A DNA stretch of 64,000 nt, from NCBI GenBank assembly GCA_000231825.2, contig JH720321.1:624761-688760 (forward strand). Direction: 5' to 3'. Each line of letters opens with the position of its first letter. The first letter of the stretch is position 1. The DNA is from Tetrahymena elliotti 4EA (taxonomy: Eukaryota; Ciliophora; Oligohymenophorea; Hymenostomatida; Tetrahymenidae). The translations under genes were made by a program, and so were the position numbers. Positions 25,385 to 39,660 of the stretch are shown here, one piece after another. The notes under the pieces are model-generated. The model saw only the letters and a list, made by a program, of their open reading frames with translations, searched no databases and was not told where the DNA came from.

Positions 25385-28300
25385 TTATTAATTCATTAAC
25401 TATTATCTTGATTTTCTTTTTATTCTTTCTCACTGTAAATTATATATTTATATTTCTATCTCGCTCTATCTATCTTTTTCTTTCTTTCAACCTCACTTTT
25501 CACCAAAGTAAAAAGTAATCAACTATTTTTTTACTTTATGCTTTAATAGTAAATATTGATTTTTTAAAGAGAAATGACTCAAAATTCTAATCAAATTCAA
25601 ACAAAAATAGTAATCAATATTTTGGATAATAGAAGTGTTTATTAATTATAAATTCTTTTTTGATATAAACAATCAAAAAACTCTGATGCACTTTGTTATT
25701 TGTTGCATTTTTAAATTTTTATCTCGAATTATTCTAATTACTCAACCTTTTAAAATAATATGTTGAATATTGTTCAGAGAATAATTAGGAAAGATCAAAT
25801 TTTGTAAATAAATATTTAAGAGATTCAAACAATTTTTATAGCTATTTTTATCTGAATTAACCTTTCTCAAGTAAAAAGCTTAATTTATTTATTTATTTAG
25901 TAACAAAAAAACATTCTTTTAAATTTGAAGAGAAGTAAGTTAAAATTATTTTGGTTTTTATGTGATTGATATCCGCTGGTTGGGTTATTTATAAAAAAAG
26001 TTATAAAAATAATTGAATAGCAAAGAATTAATGTATATTATTACATTAAAATTCTGTAAATTGTGGTAAATGTTTGAATCTTGTCAAAAAAAGAAAGAGA
26101 TGTTTAATTTTTTTTACATATTCTCAAATTAAATCTGATGAAATATATACTGAGATACACTTAATTTCGTTTAAATTAACAATATCGCTTAATTAAACTT
26201 CCTGATTAAATACTTCATCATTTAGCATTAAATATCTTTTCTAGTTTATGTCATGATGCCAATCAATATCATTTATAGACTTTGATTAAATTACCTTTAT
26301 GCTTTTTATTTAAGTAAATACAAAGAAAATCTTACTAATTGATACAAAATTAATTTGTTTAAGAAAATTAGGTAGGTAAGTATTTGTAATTTTACCCTTG
26401 CTCGAAATTAATTATGATAAACTAAGAATTATCATAAGCAGTATCTTTTTAACTATTAGTTAACTTAAGTCTAAACATTTACTTACAAATCATTAATCTA
26501 CAATATGTAAAACAAAAAAAGTATACTTATTGAAACTTTATAATTTAAAGATAATTTTACAATAATTTATCCACTTTTTCAAGAAAATATGAAATTAGGT
26601 ACGGATGAAAATGAAAGTAAAATTATCTTTAAATACAATTTATTTTTCTTGCTGTTTGTCTTAAAAATGAAACTAAAGCATAGATTTGATATAAAGTAAG
26701 GAAAATAATTTATTAAGAAGATAAAATCTTTCATAAAGATTTTAGGAAATGACTATTATGCCTCCAAATCTACTTTTTACTCTCTTTAGAACAATAATTG
26801 TTTTTATTGCATCCTCTAAACAAATTGTATTATAAATATAAGTCTTTCTTTAATAAATTCAATTAACATGAAAAAAAGGATGCTTTTATTTTTAGTGAAA
26901 TTTCATATTTTCAATCCAAAAAAAAACCCTTTTCATATAAAAATTGTTGAAAATATTTTGAAAAATATCTTTTCTTTGTTAGACCAAATTACAATGATAA
27001 AAAATTATAATTATTGAAAGTTGTCTTTTTTGATTTTATCATCTATAACTGAAATATCAAAATATTCTTACATTAATTTAATTAAATTTTGCATACCCCA
27101 TTACTTTGACAGACGATGAAACAACTGAGCATAACCTTAAAATATCGAACATTAGATTATTTAATTAATTTAAATATCTCTTAGATATAGCTTACAAGTT
27201 TTCAAGTAATTTAATCAGAATTAATAATCTTTTACAAAATGTATTATGAGTATAATTACGAATATTAAAAAGACATTTTAAGGTAAGAATTTAAGAATTA
27301 ATTATGCATAATATAATCCAGTATAAATTATTTTTTAACAAATTTTACTGTCTATTTATTTTACCCAAGGTATATTTCTATTCTGAAAAACATAATTTTA
27401 TAAAGTAAAATTTTTAAATTCAACTAAGTAAATTTCTAATTATCTACTATTATTTTTTTTAAAGTAATACATAACCACATAAAAAAATTCTTAATAATCT
27501 TATTTTTAATTAAATACGTAACTAACCTAAAAGAATTTCACATCAATTAATCTAATTTCAATTAGATATGAACAAATTTTTTGTTACATTAATTTCAAAA
27601 TATGAATTATCAATCAATTTTAATTTTAAGGATTTTTCAAGAAAATAAATTCAATATTTCTAATAGTCTTTATTCTGAATTTTAAGCTTATCAAAATAAA
27701 TTTAAATTAATTTTTAAAATATAAAATCCATGATATAAATTATATATTAATAATTTTCGATAAATTTTCATAAACCTATTTGAAATATTTCTTTAAAAAA
27801 GTTAAAATAAGAATAAATTCATTAAATTTGTACTTTTTCAATTGATTTTAATATGGTAACTTTATTTATCAAATTTGTCAATTTAATTCTATAATTTAAT
27901 TTTATGAGTATGAATTTCAGTAAAATCCTTGAAAATGAAAATAAATAATTGGTGAATTGAAAGTATTTTAAATATTTAAAAGTAATACTTCATCACATCA
28001 TTTTAATAAGCATTTTTAGATTTGATTTTTTTCTACATGTAGTTTTATTAATTAGCCTTCAAAAATTAATTTTAATATTATTAAATGGAACTAATGAAAT
28101 TCATAATTTTTTTTACACTTTTCCGATTTATAAAAATAATTTCAGCGAATATTGATTTACTGATAGATTTTAGAACATTTTTTGGAAAAAAAAAAAAAAA
28201 ATAAAGAAAATGAGTTAATTATCTTAATAAGCATAATCTTCAAAATTTAAGGGCATAATAAATGTATAATAAGGAAGAATAGTTAACCATTTATTAGAAA

Positions 28301-29490
28301 ATGAATAAAGAAAAATGTGATAATTATGAAAGAAATGATTTTTCTAACATTTTTCAAATGATTTTTATTTGGATTCAAAGATTAACTAAACAACATTCCT
28401 AAAAAATTAATTTTGAATAATTTTTTTTAATTTAAATTTTTAAAAAATTATCGAATTCTTTTTCAAATTATTTTTAAGATAATTTAAAAGATGATGAACA
28501 AAAACATAAATAAAAAATAATTTTCAAAAATAAATAAATAAATTTGTTACTAAAAAAATGAAAGTTAAATAAACAGGCTTTGTTGATGACATTGATTAAG
28601 TGTTCTGGATCTTATTAGTTATTTAGACTTCTAGTTGACTTTCTATTAAAATATTTAAAAAAAGTTGCTACTATTTTAGTAATTTATAAATCATAAAATA
28701 TCATCATTGAAATTGTGAGTAAATAATAAATTTAAGTTTAATAAATCTATATTTTTTTTGAAATTTATGATTGATAAATTTATTTTAAAAATGATAATTA
28801 ATAAATAGACTAATACAAATTAATTCCTTTTACTTTTTTTAGTTTTACCTTTTTAAATATTTAAGTAAAATAACTATTTAATAAATTTACTTTTCATTAA
28901 AATTGTAAATGTTTAATTATTTGAAATTTGATAATCCAATTAAAAACTGTACTTTTTATTAATCTGATATTTTGAAAAATATAAAAATTTATAAATAATA
29001 TAAGTTGTTTGTTATAGGAGTGACCAAATATTGAGGATCCTTTTATTTTTTTGATTTAAAATATTTAAGAAAAAATAACTTTTTGATAAATTTACATTGA
29101 GTAAAAGTAATATTCTCAAATTTGTTTGTATTTATTTGATTATCTTGAGGGTATTTTTGCCAATGATTAAAGACATTTTAATAAAAATAAATGAGTAATC
29201 TACTTTTTTATTGGTATTTGTTGTTTGATAATTTATTATTTATTATTTTAGGGATTAAATAATCATTAATAAATAGGAAAATAGAAAAATTTATTTTTCA
29301 TTCTATATTTATTTTCTTTTTGATAAATTTATAGCTTCAAGATTTGTTTGTTATTTGAAGAAATCTAATATTATTATTTGGATTTAAAGCGAGATTCAAC
29401 TTTTTTTAGGCTAGGAGGCACTTTTAAGGAATTATTTGAACAATTATTAATTTAGGAATTAAGCATCGCATCAATTTTTTAAAGATTTGA

Positions 29491-32400
29491 ATGTCTGATT
29501 ATAGTTAAATTGAATTAGCAATGATTGGACCTGATCAAAATAAATAATTTTCTAAAGACTAAAGAGATAGAAATGGGCAAATTAATTAGTAAAAATAAAA
29601 TAGCTTTTAGTAAAATACATTAGAAAGTAATTAGGCTTCATAATATGATAGCTAAATAGATATGCAAAAATAATAACAGCTTTAGTAAATGAGAGATTAA
29701 CTGCAATTCAAATATAAAAATATATTAGATAATTATTACTCATAAAAGATTAAGCTAAATGAATAGGTTTAAAAGGAATTTAATGAATTATCTCAAATAC
29801 TTGAAATGCCAATGGAAAGCCTCATTTCTGCAATTAGAAATATTCAAAGCCAATAAAATACAACTTCAGAAAAATAAAAAGTTCCATATTTCTTGAGAGA
29901 TATTGTGGAATAAGATACCGAACAGCCAACGAAAAATACCACAGTTTAAGCATTTTAATAGGGTGATTCTTAAAAAAATAATCAATAAAATAATAGATTT
30001 GATAAGCAAGAGATATCTAATTATGTTTCAAGTAATTAATAGCAAATAGTGAATTAAGGAAATGAAGTTAAAGATAATTCTTTCAGTAATGAAGAACATC
30101 GGCTATAGTAAATTTAACAGTAGCAATAATAATAATCACAGTAATAGACTTTTTAGTACAACAGCTTTGGTAATAGCTAAAAAAATTTATAAAATTTATA
30201 GAATTCAGGATCTTTTAGTTAAAAATAGATGAGTTACAATAATAGGTTTCTCTCTGATAATCCAGAATTAACAATTGGAGGCGATTAAGTTTAACAATTA
30301 GCTGATTTATCAAATAATAACAGAGAAGAGTTTTTTTAAAATAATAACTGTGATATTTTAAAAGAGAGTTAGGAGTTCTTTTCAAAGGCAAGTTAATATA
30401 AATCTAATTTCTTTCTCTATGGCTTTGAAGAGATTGACTAAATTATTTAACAGAACAAAGAATAAAAGCTTTTGGATGATATTTAATCATAGTAAGAAAT
30501 GTCTTAAAAAGAAATAAATAATAAATAAAGTAATGAATAAAAGAATCAAATATAAAATGTTTAAATGGCTCCATCGTCTTTGTAAATAATCAAATAATTA
30601 CAGATTTCTCCTTTCTCTCAAATGAGATAAAGTTATGATCAGCAGTAATCTTACAGCCAACAAAATTAAAAGAGAAAGGAGTAACTAAATAAAAGATAAA
30701 ATAGTAACTTATCAAGAGATGAGTAGACAATCATGGAATTGAATAAAATTTAATAAACTCAATAACAAAGAGAAGGTTCAGAAGAAACTAGAGAGAAGAA
30801 TAAATAACTGAGAATTCTTTAACTGCTCTCTAAAAGCAGTCCTGAAAGATAGTAATAATACATTTAGGAAAAGCAAAGATATTTACAAAATGAAGATTTT
30901 CATGAGAGAGGAGTAAGATAGAGCTCTAAAGATTCAGATAATTCTGATAGATTTGGTACCTCAAAAAAGATAATCAATATTTAGCCTACTAATTTATTAA
31001 GCCGTGAACAAACAGCTGAAAGCTTTTAAGAATCACCAATTAATTATAAATCCCCACAAGGATTAATATTATTTAATGAAGAATTTTCTAAATCTTTAAG
31101 CAGTTAAAGAAGTCCTTTAAATTAAAGTAAGAATGGCTTTTAATTTCCATTATCAACTAAAAGTGCTTCTGAGAAAGCCCAACAATAGCAGTAATTCTTT
31201 AGCTAGTAAAAGAAAACCCTTTAATTAATAGAGAGTCATTAGGAATTGGATGACCTTAGAAAAAAAATAGAGGATTTAAACATAGAAATATGCAACAAAG
31301 ATTTAGAAATAATAGATTTAAGTGCTAAGTTAAGAGACTACAAGAATTAACAGCTTAATTTGGCATTAAAATCCTAGAAAGAATAAAAAGAATTTGAATA
31401 ATTTAAACTTCAATTAGTTGAGACTAAAAACTATTTAAATTAATAAATAAGAGAATACTTATAAGTCTTGTAAGAAATTCAAGCTTGTGAAAACAGTACT
31501 TACTCCATTAAGTCAAAAGCAGCTAAATAAGTAAGAAATAGTTAGCAACTTACAGAAAAAAATCTCTAGGCAGTACTTAAAAGCAGTGTTAAATCAAGCA
31601 AAGGAGAGGCATTAGATAAATCAAGCGGTTCTAAAGAAGATGCAAACATAAAAGTAGAGAGCTCTAATAAAGCAAAGATTGGTGGTTTACCTTCTTCTTC
31701 CACTTTTTCTGACAGTAAAGCAAACCATAATAAATCAATTTTAGAAGATGAAGAAGAAGACGAACTTTCAGAATAATAATCTATTGACTTGAATAAAAAT
31801 TCACTAGAATAAGATGAGATTATCTCAAATTAAATTCTAGAAGAAAATGAGTCATATTTTATCTAGTATATCTAAACCCAGAAGCTTTTAAATTCACACC
31901 TAATATCTTTATAAATTAATGAGTCTCATAAGATAAAAGTACAATAATTCTAAACAGACTATCAGAGCTTGAAGCAAGAAAACTAAAGGTTGCAAGAGTA
32001 AAAATTAATTTTAAATAAATTTGTAAAAATATTATCAAGAATAAAATCTTGATTTTATCTCAAGAATTATTTTATTAAAATTAAGATTATTCACATTTAT
32101 TTATTTTTATTTTGAAAAATAAGGCAAATAAATCAGATGTCTGGCATCTTAAATGGAATAAATGGTATGGAATAACAATAAAAAGATATAGATTAATACT
32201 TGGACAAATTAGATTAAGAAAAAAAGAGTTTGGAATTAATTTTAGATGAATTTAACAGAAGAGTTTCTAAGAAAAAAAGTGAAATAAACAAAGCTAAGGA
32301 GCAAATGAATCATTAACTTAACTAAATTAAGTAGAAAAAAGAAGAGACCGCTTTAGAGCACAATTAGATAATTTCTAAAAATTAAATAAAAATTTAAGAG

Positions 32401-33285
32401 CTTTAGAAGAAGAAAAGCTAAATAAACTAAAAATTAGATGCTGAACTAAATTAATTAAGAAAGGAATTAAGATCTAAGGTGAGTCTAAACAACTTTGAGA
32501 AAGCTAACTTGGAAAATGATATCAAAAAGAAATAAGAGGTTTTAAATTTATTTGCTTAAAAATAATAAGTTTCTATTAAACCTTAAACAGAAAAGTTGTA
32601 ATAAGAATTGTAAAAATTGTAGCAAACAAATAAATTGCTTAAGAAAGATATCGAGGATAAGAAAATTCAATTAGAGTAACTTTAAATAAAAGAAGAGAAT
32701 GATGAATTAGAAGATTTTGATGAATATGATGATGAAAATGAAGATAGTTCTGAAAATTAAAATTAATTTATTAAAGCAAAACTAAATCAAAAATAATTAA
32801 AATAAGAGTTAAAGCAATAAAAAGAAAAGCTTGAATAAGAAAAAAGTTTTTCAAATGCTTAAAATGAAGAGTTTGTTGTACAAACTGAATAGAAACTTAA
32901 ATATCATAATGGTTTAAAAGCATAAATAGTAAAACTATAGTAAGAGCTAGAACTACTTTAAACAAAAAGAGATGAGTGCTTTGAAGTATAGCAAAACATT
33001 GAGTAAACAATAAACAACTCAAAATCTGATCTAAATGAACACGAATAACTAAGTTAGGAAATTAAACAAGTGTAAGAGAGCAATTTAATAATTAAAAATA
33101 AAATTAATTAATTCAATACAGTCCTTTTAAGTAAGAAAAGCTTAGCAGCTAAATAAGAAGATGAAATAAATAATTAACTTAGGCCTATGCTAGAGGAATG
33201 CATCATATAAATGTCAAATTTAAATATGGAAGAATAAGATTTAATCCAGCAAAGAAAGTAATTAAAAAATCAACTTCAATAATGA
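29491..33285 (+). CDS. Large Gln-rich coiled-coil protein
   Basis: Two exons, 29491-31997 and 32124-33285, give 1222 residues. The start ATG (MSDYSQIELAMIG) directly follows an in-frame TGA at 29488-29490; the stop is TGA 33283-33285. The first 570 residues are low-complexity, very rich in Gln and Asn, with many Ser. From about residue 580 (codons near 31240) heptad-like Leu/Ile/Glu/Lys patterns begin, such as LDDLRKKIEDLNIEICNKD, and nearly all of exon 2 is coiled coil, broken by an acidic hinge (DFDEYDDENEDSSEN, near 32710-32750). No catalytic or membrane motif is seen. The intron phase (GA|G) closes only with GT at 31998. The family is unknown; a cytoskeletal, basal-body or scaffold role is a guess from the architecture. 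Confidence 0.85.
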
Positions 33286-34556
33286 CCAAAATAAATACTA
33301 ATAAACCAACTTAAACTTAAAAATCATCTAAAATATTTACTCTTTTCTTTTTTCTTCTATTAATCATTTTATTTATATTAAAATTATAATTTAAATTATT
33401 AAAATGTATTTCTATAAATAATATTATATTCAATCTAATAATAACTCATATAAATCTCTGCAACTCTCATTTTTAAAATTATAAAATTTAGAGTTTTGAT
33501 TTATATAATCAACTTTTTTGTAATAAAAAAAAAATAATTTAATAAAGTACCATATCCAAATAATTATTTTATTTAAATAATAATAAATTTTATTCAATCT
33601 TTTTACTCTTTATTCAAATCTTATTTCAAAGTAAATTTTAATTCAGAAAATAATACCTTTTCTTCAATTATGAATTTTAATTTATCTCTAAAATGAAGAA
33701 AAAATAATGTTTAATTTATGTTTCATATTTTAAATTTTAATAAAAATTTGTTTTTAAAAATAACTTCTTTTTGAAGTATCCATATAAAATTAAATAAAAT
33801 ATTTTTTATTGAATAAATCAAAATTTTGATGACCAATTTTTTGTAAATGTATAAAAATCTCTAAAATGAGTGCAAATAATTATTTTGATAGATGTGATGT
33901 ATTTGAACAAGTTTTTTTTAATTTTAATTGTGAGAGAACTATTTTATAAAAATAAGATGAAGAATAAAGAAAAATATGATTAGATAAATATTAATTAAAT
34001 ACGAAAATAGATTCTGATAAATTAGAAGAATATTTAGGTTTTAGGAAAGAAATAAATTATAATAATAAATATAGCGCCAAATTTGAATTTTATAAAATTT
34101 TAACGTTAAGAAAAATGAAACAAAACAATGAATGTATTTTCTTTATTTTTTTGTTTAGATGTTTATAATATACAAACACTTTGCAGAAGAAAAAAATGTA
34201 GTTGCTACAAAATACTTGTAATAAATTTAACGAATAAAAAGTCAGAAATTAATTAGTTTCTATTATTTAAAAATTAACAAAAAGAAAGATTAAATAACTA
34301 AATTTGGGGTAAACAAAATTCAATTCAAGCAAGATTAATTAATAATTCTGACAAATCTTTAGTCTATTAATTTACATATAGCAAGCAATAATCCATTCAT
34401 AATATTAATTAAAACACACCAAACTATTTATCAGCCAATACTCAGATTTAAATTACATTTTGATAATATAATTTTTCTGACAATCAGTCATTTTCTGCTT
34501 AAACTTAATACTACTTCACCTTATTATATAATACTCATAAAATCATTTTTCAGATT
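33286..34556. other. Intergenic, AT-rich
   Basis: Between two plus-strand genes. A frame at 33866-34351 is open except for one TGA (near 33976) that an intron 54 nt long could remove; its composition is only weakly protein-like, so I do not annotate it. Nothing else is recognisable. Confidence 0.5.
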
Positions 34557-37418
34557 ATGAGTGATAATGAAGATTTATAGTGCTATTAATCATCTTTGAT
34601 TTAATAAAAAAATGATGCTTAATTTGATATGAAAGTCTAAGACTATAAAATTGATAAGACACAAAGCGCAAATACAAGTTTTAGCTCTGGTGAGGATTAC
34701 TAAAATCCAGGCTAATTTAGAAGGATAAAGAGCGATAATTATTACTAAAATGATTCTTAATATCAACTCAATAAGAAAAAAAATCAAAATAATAATTCTA
34801 GATTCTAATAAGATAGTAGGTAATCAAATCACCAATACCCTAATGAACAGTAAAGAAGAAAAAATTGGAAAAATTATAGAAATACTAACTACCCAAACTC
34901 TAATAACGAGCCAGGGCCTAATAAATTTAGTGGTTTTCCTATGAATTCTAATATCTAGCAATATCCTAATATTCAGACTTTTCCTAATGACTAAACAACT
35001 AATCAACTCAATCTCTTTAATGCTTAGAATAATTGCATTCCTTAATTAAACTTATTGAATCCTAATTTTTCTTCAATGTAAAACCATCTTCCTAAAATCC
35101 CTTATCCTCCTTAACCACCTAAGATTAATTCCTATCAATAAATAAATTAGAATTAATTCGAAAGCTCTTCTTCTAATCCGATATCATCACTTAATATTCT
35201 ATAAAGAATTTCATAAGCATAGGGACTTTTGAGTACTAATTAATTATATCAATCATTAAAGTAGAATACTGGAGGTATTAGTGTTTTGGTAAACTCTAGT
35301 TCTTAATCCAGCTCTAAGGAATTGGACATGAAAATACAACAATAACTTGATGAGTATAATGAAGAATAAATAAACTTGAATTATTCTAGTTGGGCATCCA
35401 TACTTAATTAAAATAAAACTTAATCTTAAGAAAACAAACAATAAGGTTCTTGTTTAAAGAATAATATTATTCAGACAGATTTCTATAATGAATCACTCTA
35501 AATGCAACTTGAGGATTCAGTAGAAAAACTAGATAAAGGAAATCTTGTTCATTACTAAGTAGACATAAGTGAATAAGACAACTGTTCTCCCTTCGAATAT
35601 TTAAAGCAATTCAAGTTAGATTCAAATGGCAATAAAAGCTTAAGAGAAGACTATTTAGATTTGATGGCAAATTTAGATTTATACACAGAGAAATTGTATT
35701 ATGCTATTTAAGATAAAGCAGCAGACCATCTAAAAAAGAATAATTTTAATCCCTCAACCCTTTTACAAAATAGTAATTCAAACAATTATCATCATAATCA
35801 GTCTTATTAATAATAATAGCAATCAATGCAATATCAAAGAAATAATGCTAAGGAAATAATCAAAGGAGCAGTTTAAAGTGTCTTGGAATATAGTGAAAAA
35901 AGAACTGTTGTTCCAAGATATGCTAGAGAAGGCGATTGGCTTTGTTAATGCGGAAACCTCAACTTTTAGTATAGAAATACATGCAATAAGTGTTTGGTTA
36001 TGAAACCATAGTATCAATACAAACAAAACACAGAATTATTTGTTAAATTGGACTATATTGAAAAGTAATTAATGAATATTGATTCTTAAATTGCTCCTCC
36101 TCCTTAATAAGATTAGATTATTACTTAATAGAGATAAATTATTTTAAGTGATTTTATTTGGGTTTGCAAATGTTGTAGATCAATCAATTATAGTAAATCC
36201 CCTATGTGTGTCTCATGCAAGATGTATAAGTTTATTGATAGGTCTAAACTCTTAGACATTACTAAAACTTCTTAAAGTAAGCTCTGTAAATATGCTTTTA
36301 AAATGTAAGAGAGACATAAAAAAAATTTAGAAAGCTTGAAAGCTGCTAATTCTTAGGCTGAAGATGAAGAGGCTGCTTAAGAGGTGAGCAGCTAGTAAGA
36401 ATAAGTATCTAGCTAAGAAACTATTTAATAAAGCATAGAGCAGTTAAATGATAAAATGAATTTTGGTAGTGCCCTTAATTCTTAAATAACATCTTCTTCT
36501 TCATCTTCAGATGAAGGTTTTTCAATTAATAATTATTTGTAGAACTCATCTTTAGAAGAGTTAAATACAACCAATTAATAGATATCTCTAAATAGTTCAT
36601 AAGATAAAATTGCATTGAATTTATCAACTGATTCAGACACCAAATAAAATTAGAGCTAAACAATTGAAAGAAAAGATAAAAATTGTATTTATATTCTTGA
36701 TCAGCTTGATAAATCTTGTGATGCTGATAATTCTTCAACTGATTCACTGGAATATGAGTCAGAGGAATGCTATAGGGATAAGCTCAATTAAAGCTTAAAA
36801 AAAGAGAGCATCATCAAATCAATTATTTCTAAAAAATAAACACCTAAAAGTAATAAGAAGTCAGCTCTACAATCAGCAAAATCAAAGATTAAAAGTTCAA
36901 AAATGAAAGAATTTAGCATTCTAGAGGAACTGAAAGAAGATCCTGTTAAAAAACTAAAAATAACAGAAGACTACATTTAAAATTCAGATAATGAAAAAAC
37001 TATTTTGGATGTCACAATACAAGAAATAAACGAATAAGCTGAAGAATAAGCGATTGAAAAAGCAGATAATTTCAGCTTAAAAGAATTAAATAGAATCCCT
37101 GAAGAAATCTAAGCATAATAGAATGAAATAGAAGAGTAATAATTTTCTTAATAATAAGAACAAATTTTTCATCAATTAAAAAATTAAACAGAAAATTAAG
37201 ATTTCAATATTGAAGCTTCAATTGAAACAGATGAATACAATTTATCTTAAAATGAATCCCTCAATCATTTAACTTTAAAAGTTTAATAAAAAGAGGCAAT
37301 TCTTCAAGAAATAAATGAATAAAATGATTCATATTAATAACAATCATAAATTGCTGAAGAGGAATCTCTCTTATTGGGAATAGATGATAAAGATTTTATG
37401 GATGGATATTTCTATTGA
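34557..37418 (+). CDS. Low-complexity protein with two RanBP2-type zinc fingers
   Basis: Single exon of 954 codons, ATG 34557 (MSDNEDLQC) to TGA 37416-37418, 953 residues. The N-terminal 450 residues are Asn/Gln/Ser/Pro-rich. Two zinc fingers follow. The first, near residue 459, is GDWLCQCGNLNFQYRNTCNK followed by Cys, a classic RanBP2 finger with W-x-C-x2-C, Asn, C-x2-C. The second, near residue 532, is DFIWVCKCCRSINYSKSP followed by MCVSC, the same pattern. In known proteins (ZRANB2, TEX13, Ran-binding nucleoporins) such fingers bind single-stranded RNA or Ran/ubiquitin; the Asn and aromatic between the cysteine pairs resemble the RNA-binding type. The C-terminal third is acidic, Ser-rich and Gln-rich. 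A role in RNA handling is inferred. It shares Gln/Asn bias with its upstream neighbour but no clear sequence. Confidence 0.85.
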
Positions 37419-38468
37419 TATAATTGCATTTTAAATATAACCAATCAAATAAATAAGTTTACAAATATTCAAAATTAAAAAAAAATAAATAGAAAAAATG
37501 TTGTTCAAAATAGAAGCTAAAAATAACCAATGTAAACAAATTAATCAATCAATCATTCTATTTTAATTATTAAATATCTAAATAATTTTGGCTCAATTTA
37601 TATTTAAATTTAATAAATCAAATTATTTGTTAAAATATTAAAAATTTAATTATTTTAATCTTTCAAAAATGTTTGTTTTTATTTTATAAAAGGTTTTAAA
37701 TTTTAGTTACCTAAACAATCTTTTTATAAATTCTTTATTGTCGTTTATTGTAATATTAAAATACCTAAAATTTATTTCATCTGCTAAATATAATAAAAAT
37801 AGATTAATAAACAGATTAAATTTATACTGATTGTTATTATTAAAAGTCCAATTTTTTTTATGCTTATTTTTTTAATAATCCCCAAATGCTAAAAAATTAT
37901 TTACTTTCAAGGAAATGAAAAATACTTTAAAGTTTATTTCTAATTAGAAAGCAAAATTAGCTCTCTCCATAATTAAACAATGATGTTTTAATATTTAAAT
38001 ATCTAAATTGTTATTAACTGAAATTAAAAAATTTAAATTACACAAAAAATGTTTTGCAATAAGAGAGTAATATCTATTACATGTATGGATTACCTAATCA
38101 TAAATTTAGAATTGGCTGGCTTATATCACCTTAAATTCGTATAAATTTTTTTCTAGTTTTAATTTTAATCTGATCAGGAAATAATATACCTTAAATCTTA
38201 TTGAATGAATTTTTGTATGTAATTAATTGGCTAATGAGTCAATCTTTTAATGAATTGAGAAGTATTTTTTAATAAAGAATCAAAGTATAGATAAATACTA
38301 ATTTCAAAAGAAGATAATTTTTTACTAATAAATTAAGTGTTAGTTAATATCTATCTATCTTCTTTAAAAGAATTCTTAAATTAAATAATATATCTAGTTA
38401 GAATAAGAAATTATTAATAAATTTACTACCTTTTACAAGCAAAGCTAATTATAGTTAAATTTCTAGCA
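37419..38468. other. Intergenic, AT-rich
   Basis: Between the zinc-finger gene and the Rab gene, both on plus. It should hold the Rab promoter; no motif is distinctive. No coding composition, no repeat. Confidence 0.55.
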
Positions 38469-39660
38469 ATGAATTAATACGATTATTTGTTTAAATTCAT
38501 CATGATTGGTGATACAGGTATTGCTATATTTATGAGAAATTGCTTTATGTCAAATATTCTTACAAATTTGATATTATTGCAGATGATTAATTTTAATGTT
38601 TAAAAGAGTTTTAATGAATTATTATAATCTAAAAGGAGTAGGAAAGTCTTGTATGCTATTAAGATTTGTTGATGATAGATTTAGAGAAGACTATGATGCA
38701 ACTATAGGAGTAGAATTTGGATCTAAAATTATAGATGTTGCTAATCTCGCAATTAAAATATAAATTTGGGATACAGTAAGATATAATTTAAGCATTAACG
38801 TTATAATCATTATTGTAAAGAAGTTCCACTCAAAATTTATTTTAAATTTAAAATATTAAGGCAGGATAGGAATCATTTAGGTCAATTACTCGCTCATATT
38901 ATAAAGGGTAAGTAATTCTATTTAAGTTAGAATTTATAAAAATTATTTCTTTTATCAATCAATAGTGCTATTGGTGCAGTAGTTGTATTTGACATAACAA
39001 AAAGAAGCTCATTTGACAATTTACCTAAATGGTTGCATGATATAAAAGAATAAGGAAAAGAAGAAACATTTGTTTTAATAGTAGGAAACAAGTATGATTA
39101 AATGCTTCAGTAATAAATTAATTTGCTTTAGAAATTGTTTACTAAAAATTTAAAATTATCTAAAGATTTAAATAAATAGCGTTTTTTTTATATATTTTCT
39201 CCTTTAAACAGCTTAATTTTATAAGGTTTAAAATTTTTAAAATAGAATAACATATTTTTTCTAATTAATAGGAGAGAAGTAACTTAATAAGAAGCATCTG
39301 AATTTGCAGAAAAATAAGGCTTTAATTATGTTGAAGTTTCTGCAAAAAGTGGTGATAATGTTAATAAAATTTTTAGCATAATGGCTCAAGATATATTAAC
39401 AAAAATATAGTAAAATCTAATTGATTTCACAAATGAAGTAAATAAAATATTATTTTTATTTATAATGTTAATTGATGAAAAAATATTTTTAATAGAGCAG
39501 TGGTATTAAAGTAGGGTCAAAGAAAACTACTCCTTTAAATGATTATAAAAATAAGTAGACTAACAAAGATTAATAAACATTGTTGTAAAAAAATAAAAAA
39601 GACATTGAAAATAATATTGATGATAGTTAATAAGAATAGTAAGCTTATTGTAATTGCTGA
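38469..39660 (+). CDS. Rab2-like small GTPase
   Basis: Vesicle-traffic GTPase. Exons 38469-38517, 38636-38775, 38861-38907, 38966-39109, 39272-39437 and 39496-39660 give 711 nt, 236 residues, with all phases closing. Motifs are complete: P-loop GDTGVGKS, switch I DATIGVEFG, switch II WDTAGQESFRS, NKYD for guanine specificity and SAK near the end. Overall it is closest to the Rab2/Rab4/Rab14 group (DYLFKFIMIGDTGVGKSCML, RSITRSYYKGA). It ends YCNC, a CxC geranylgeranylation signal, so it is membrane-anchored. The switch II Gln is encoded by TAG, which fixes the genetic code of the window. The long Gln/Asn/Lys-rich tail before CNC is atypical for Rab2. Exact subfamily remains to be set by phylogeny. 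Confidence 0.95.

Larger units (their letters stand above)
24018..29490. other. 5.5-kb gene-poor AT-rich region
   Basis: The largest empty stretch of the window. It is almost pure A/T with homopolymer runs (for example 16 A at 28186-28201) and short simple repeats. Chance frames such as 27116-27571 have no coding composition. Near 24472-24663 on minus there is a short frame with protein-like composition that may be a gene relic. A strong hairpin at 25219-25258 is listed separately. I saw no transposase, tRNA or rRNA. Confidence 0.55.

Noticed and set aside
27116..27571. 152-codon plus-strand open frame in the gene-poor region
   Set aside because: Composition is that of AT-rich noise (Ile, Leu, Phe, Asn, Lys) and there is no start context, exon partner or motif.
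28560..28640. Possible C/D snoRNA (TGATGA near 28585)
   Set aside because: No matching CUGA D box at a suitable distance and no terminal stem.
33866..34351. 162-codon plus-strand stretch open except for one in-frame TGA, starting MSANNYFDRCDVF
   Set aside because: In DNA this poor in G, one TGA in 162 codons is expected by chance. A 54-nt intron could remove it, but composition and lack of any family make it too weak; selenocysteine readthrough has no support.
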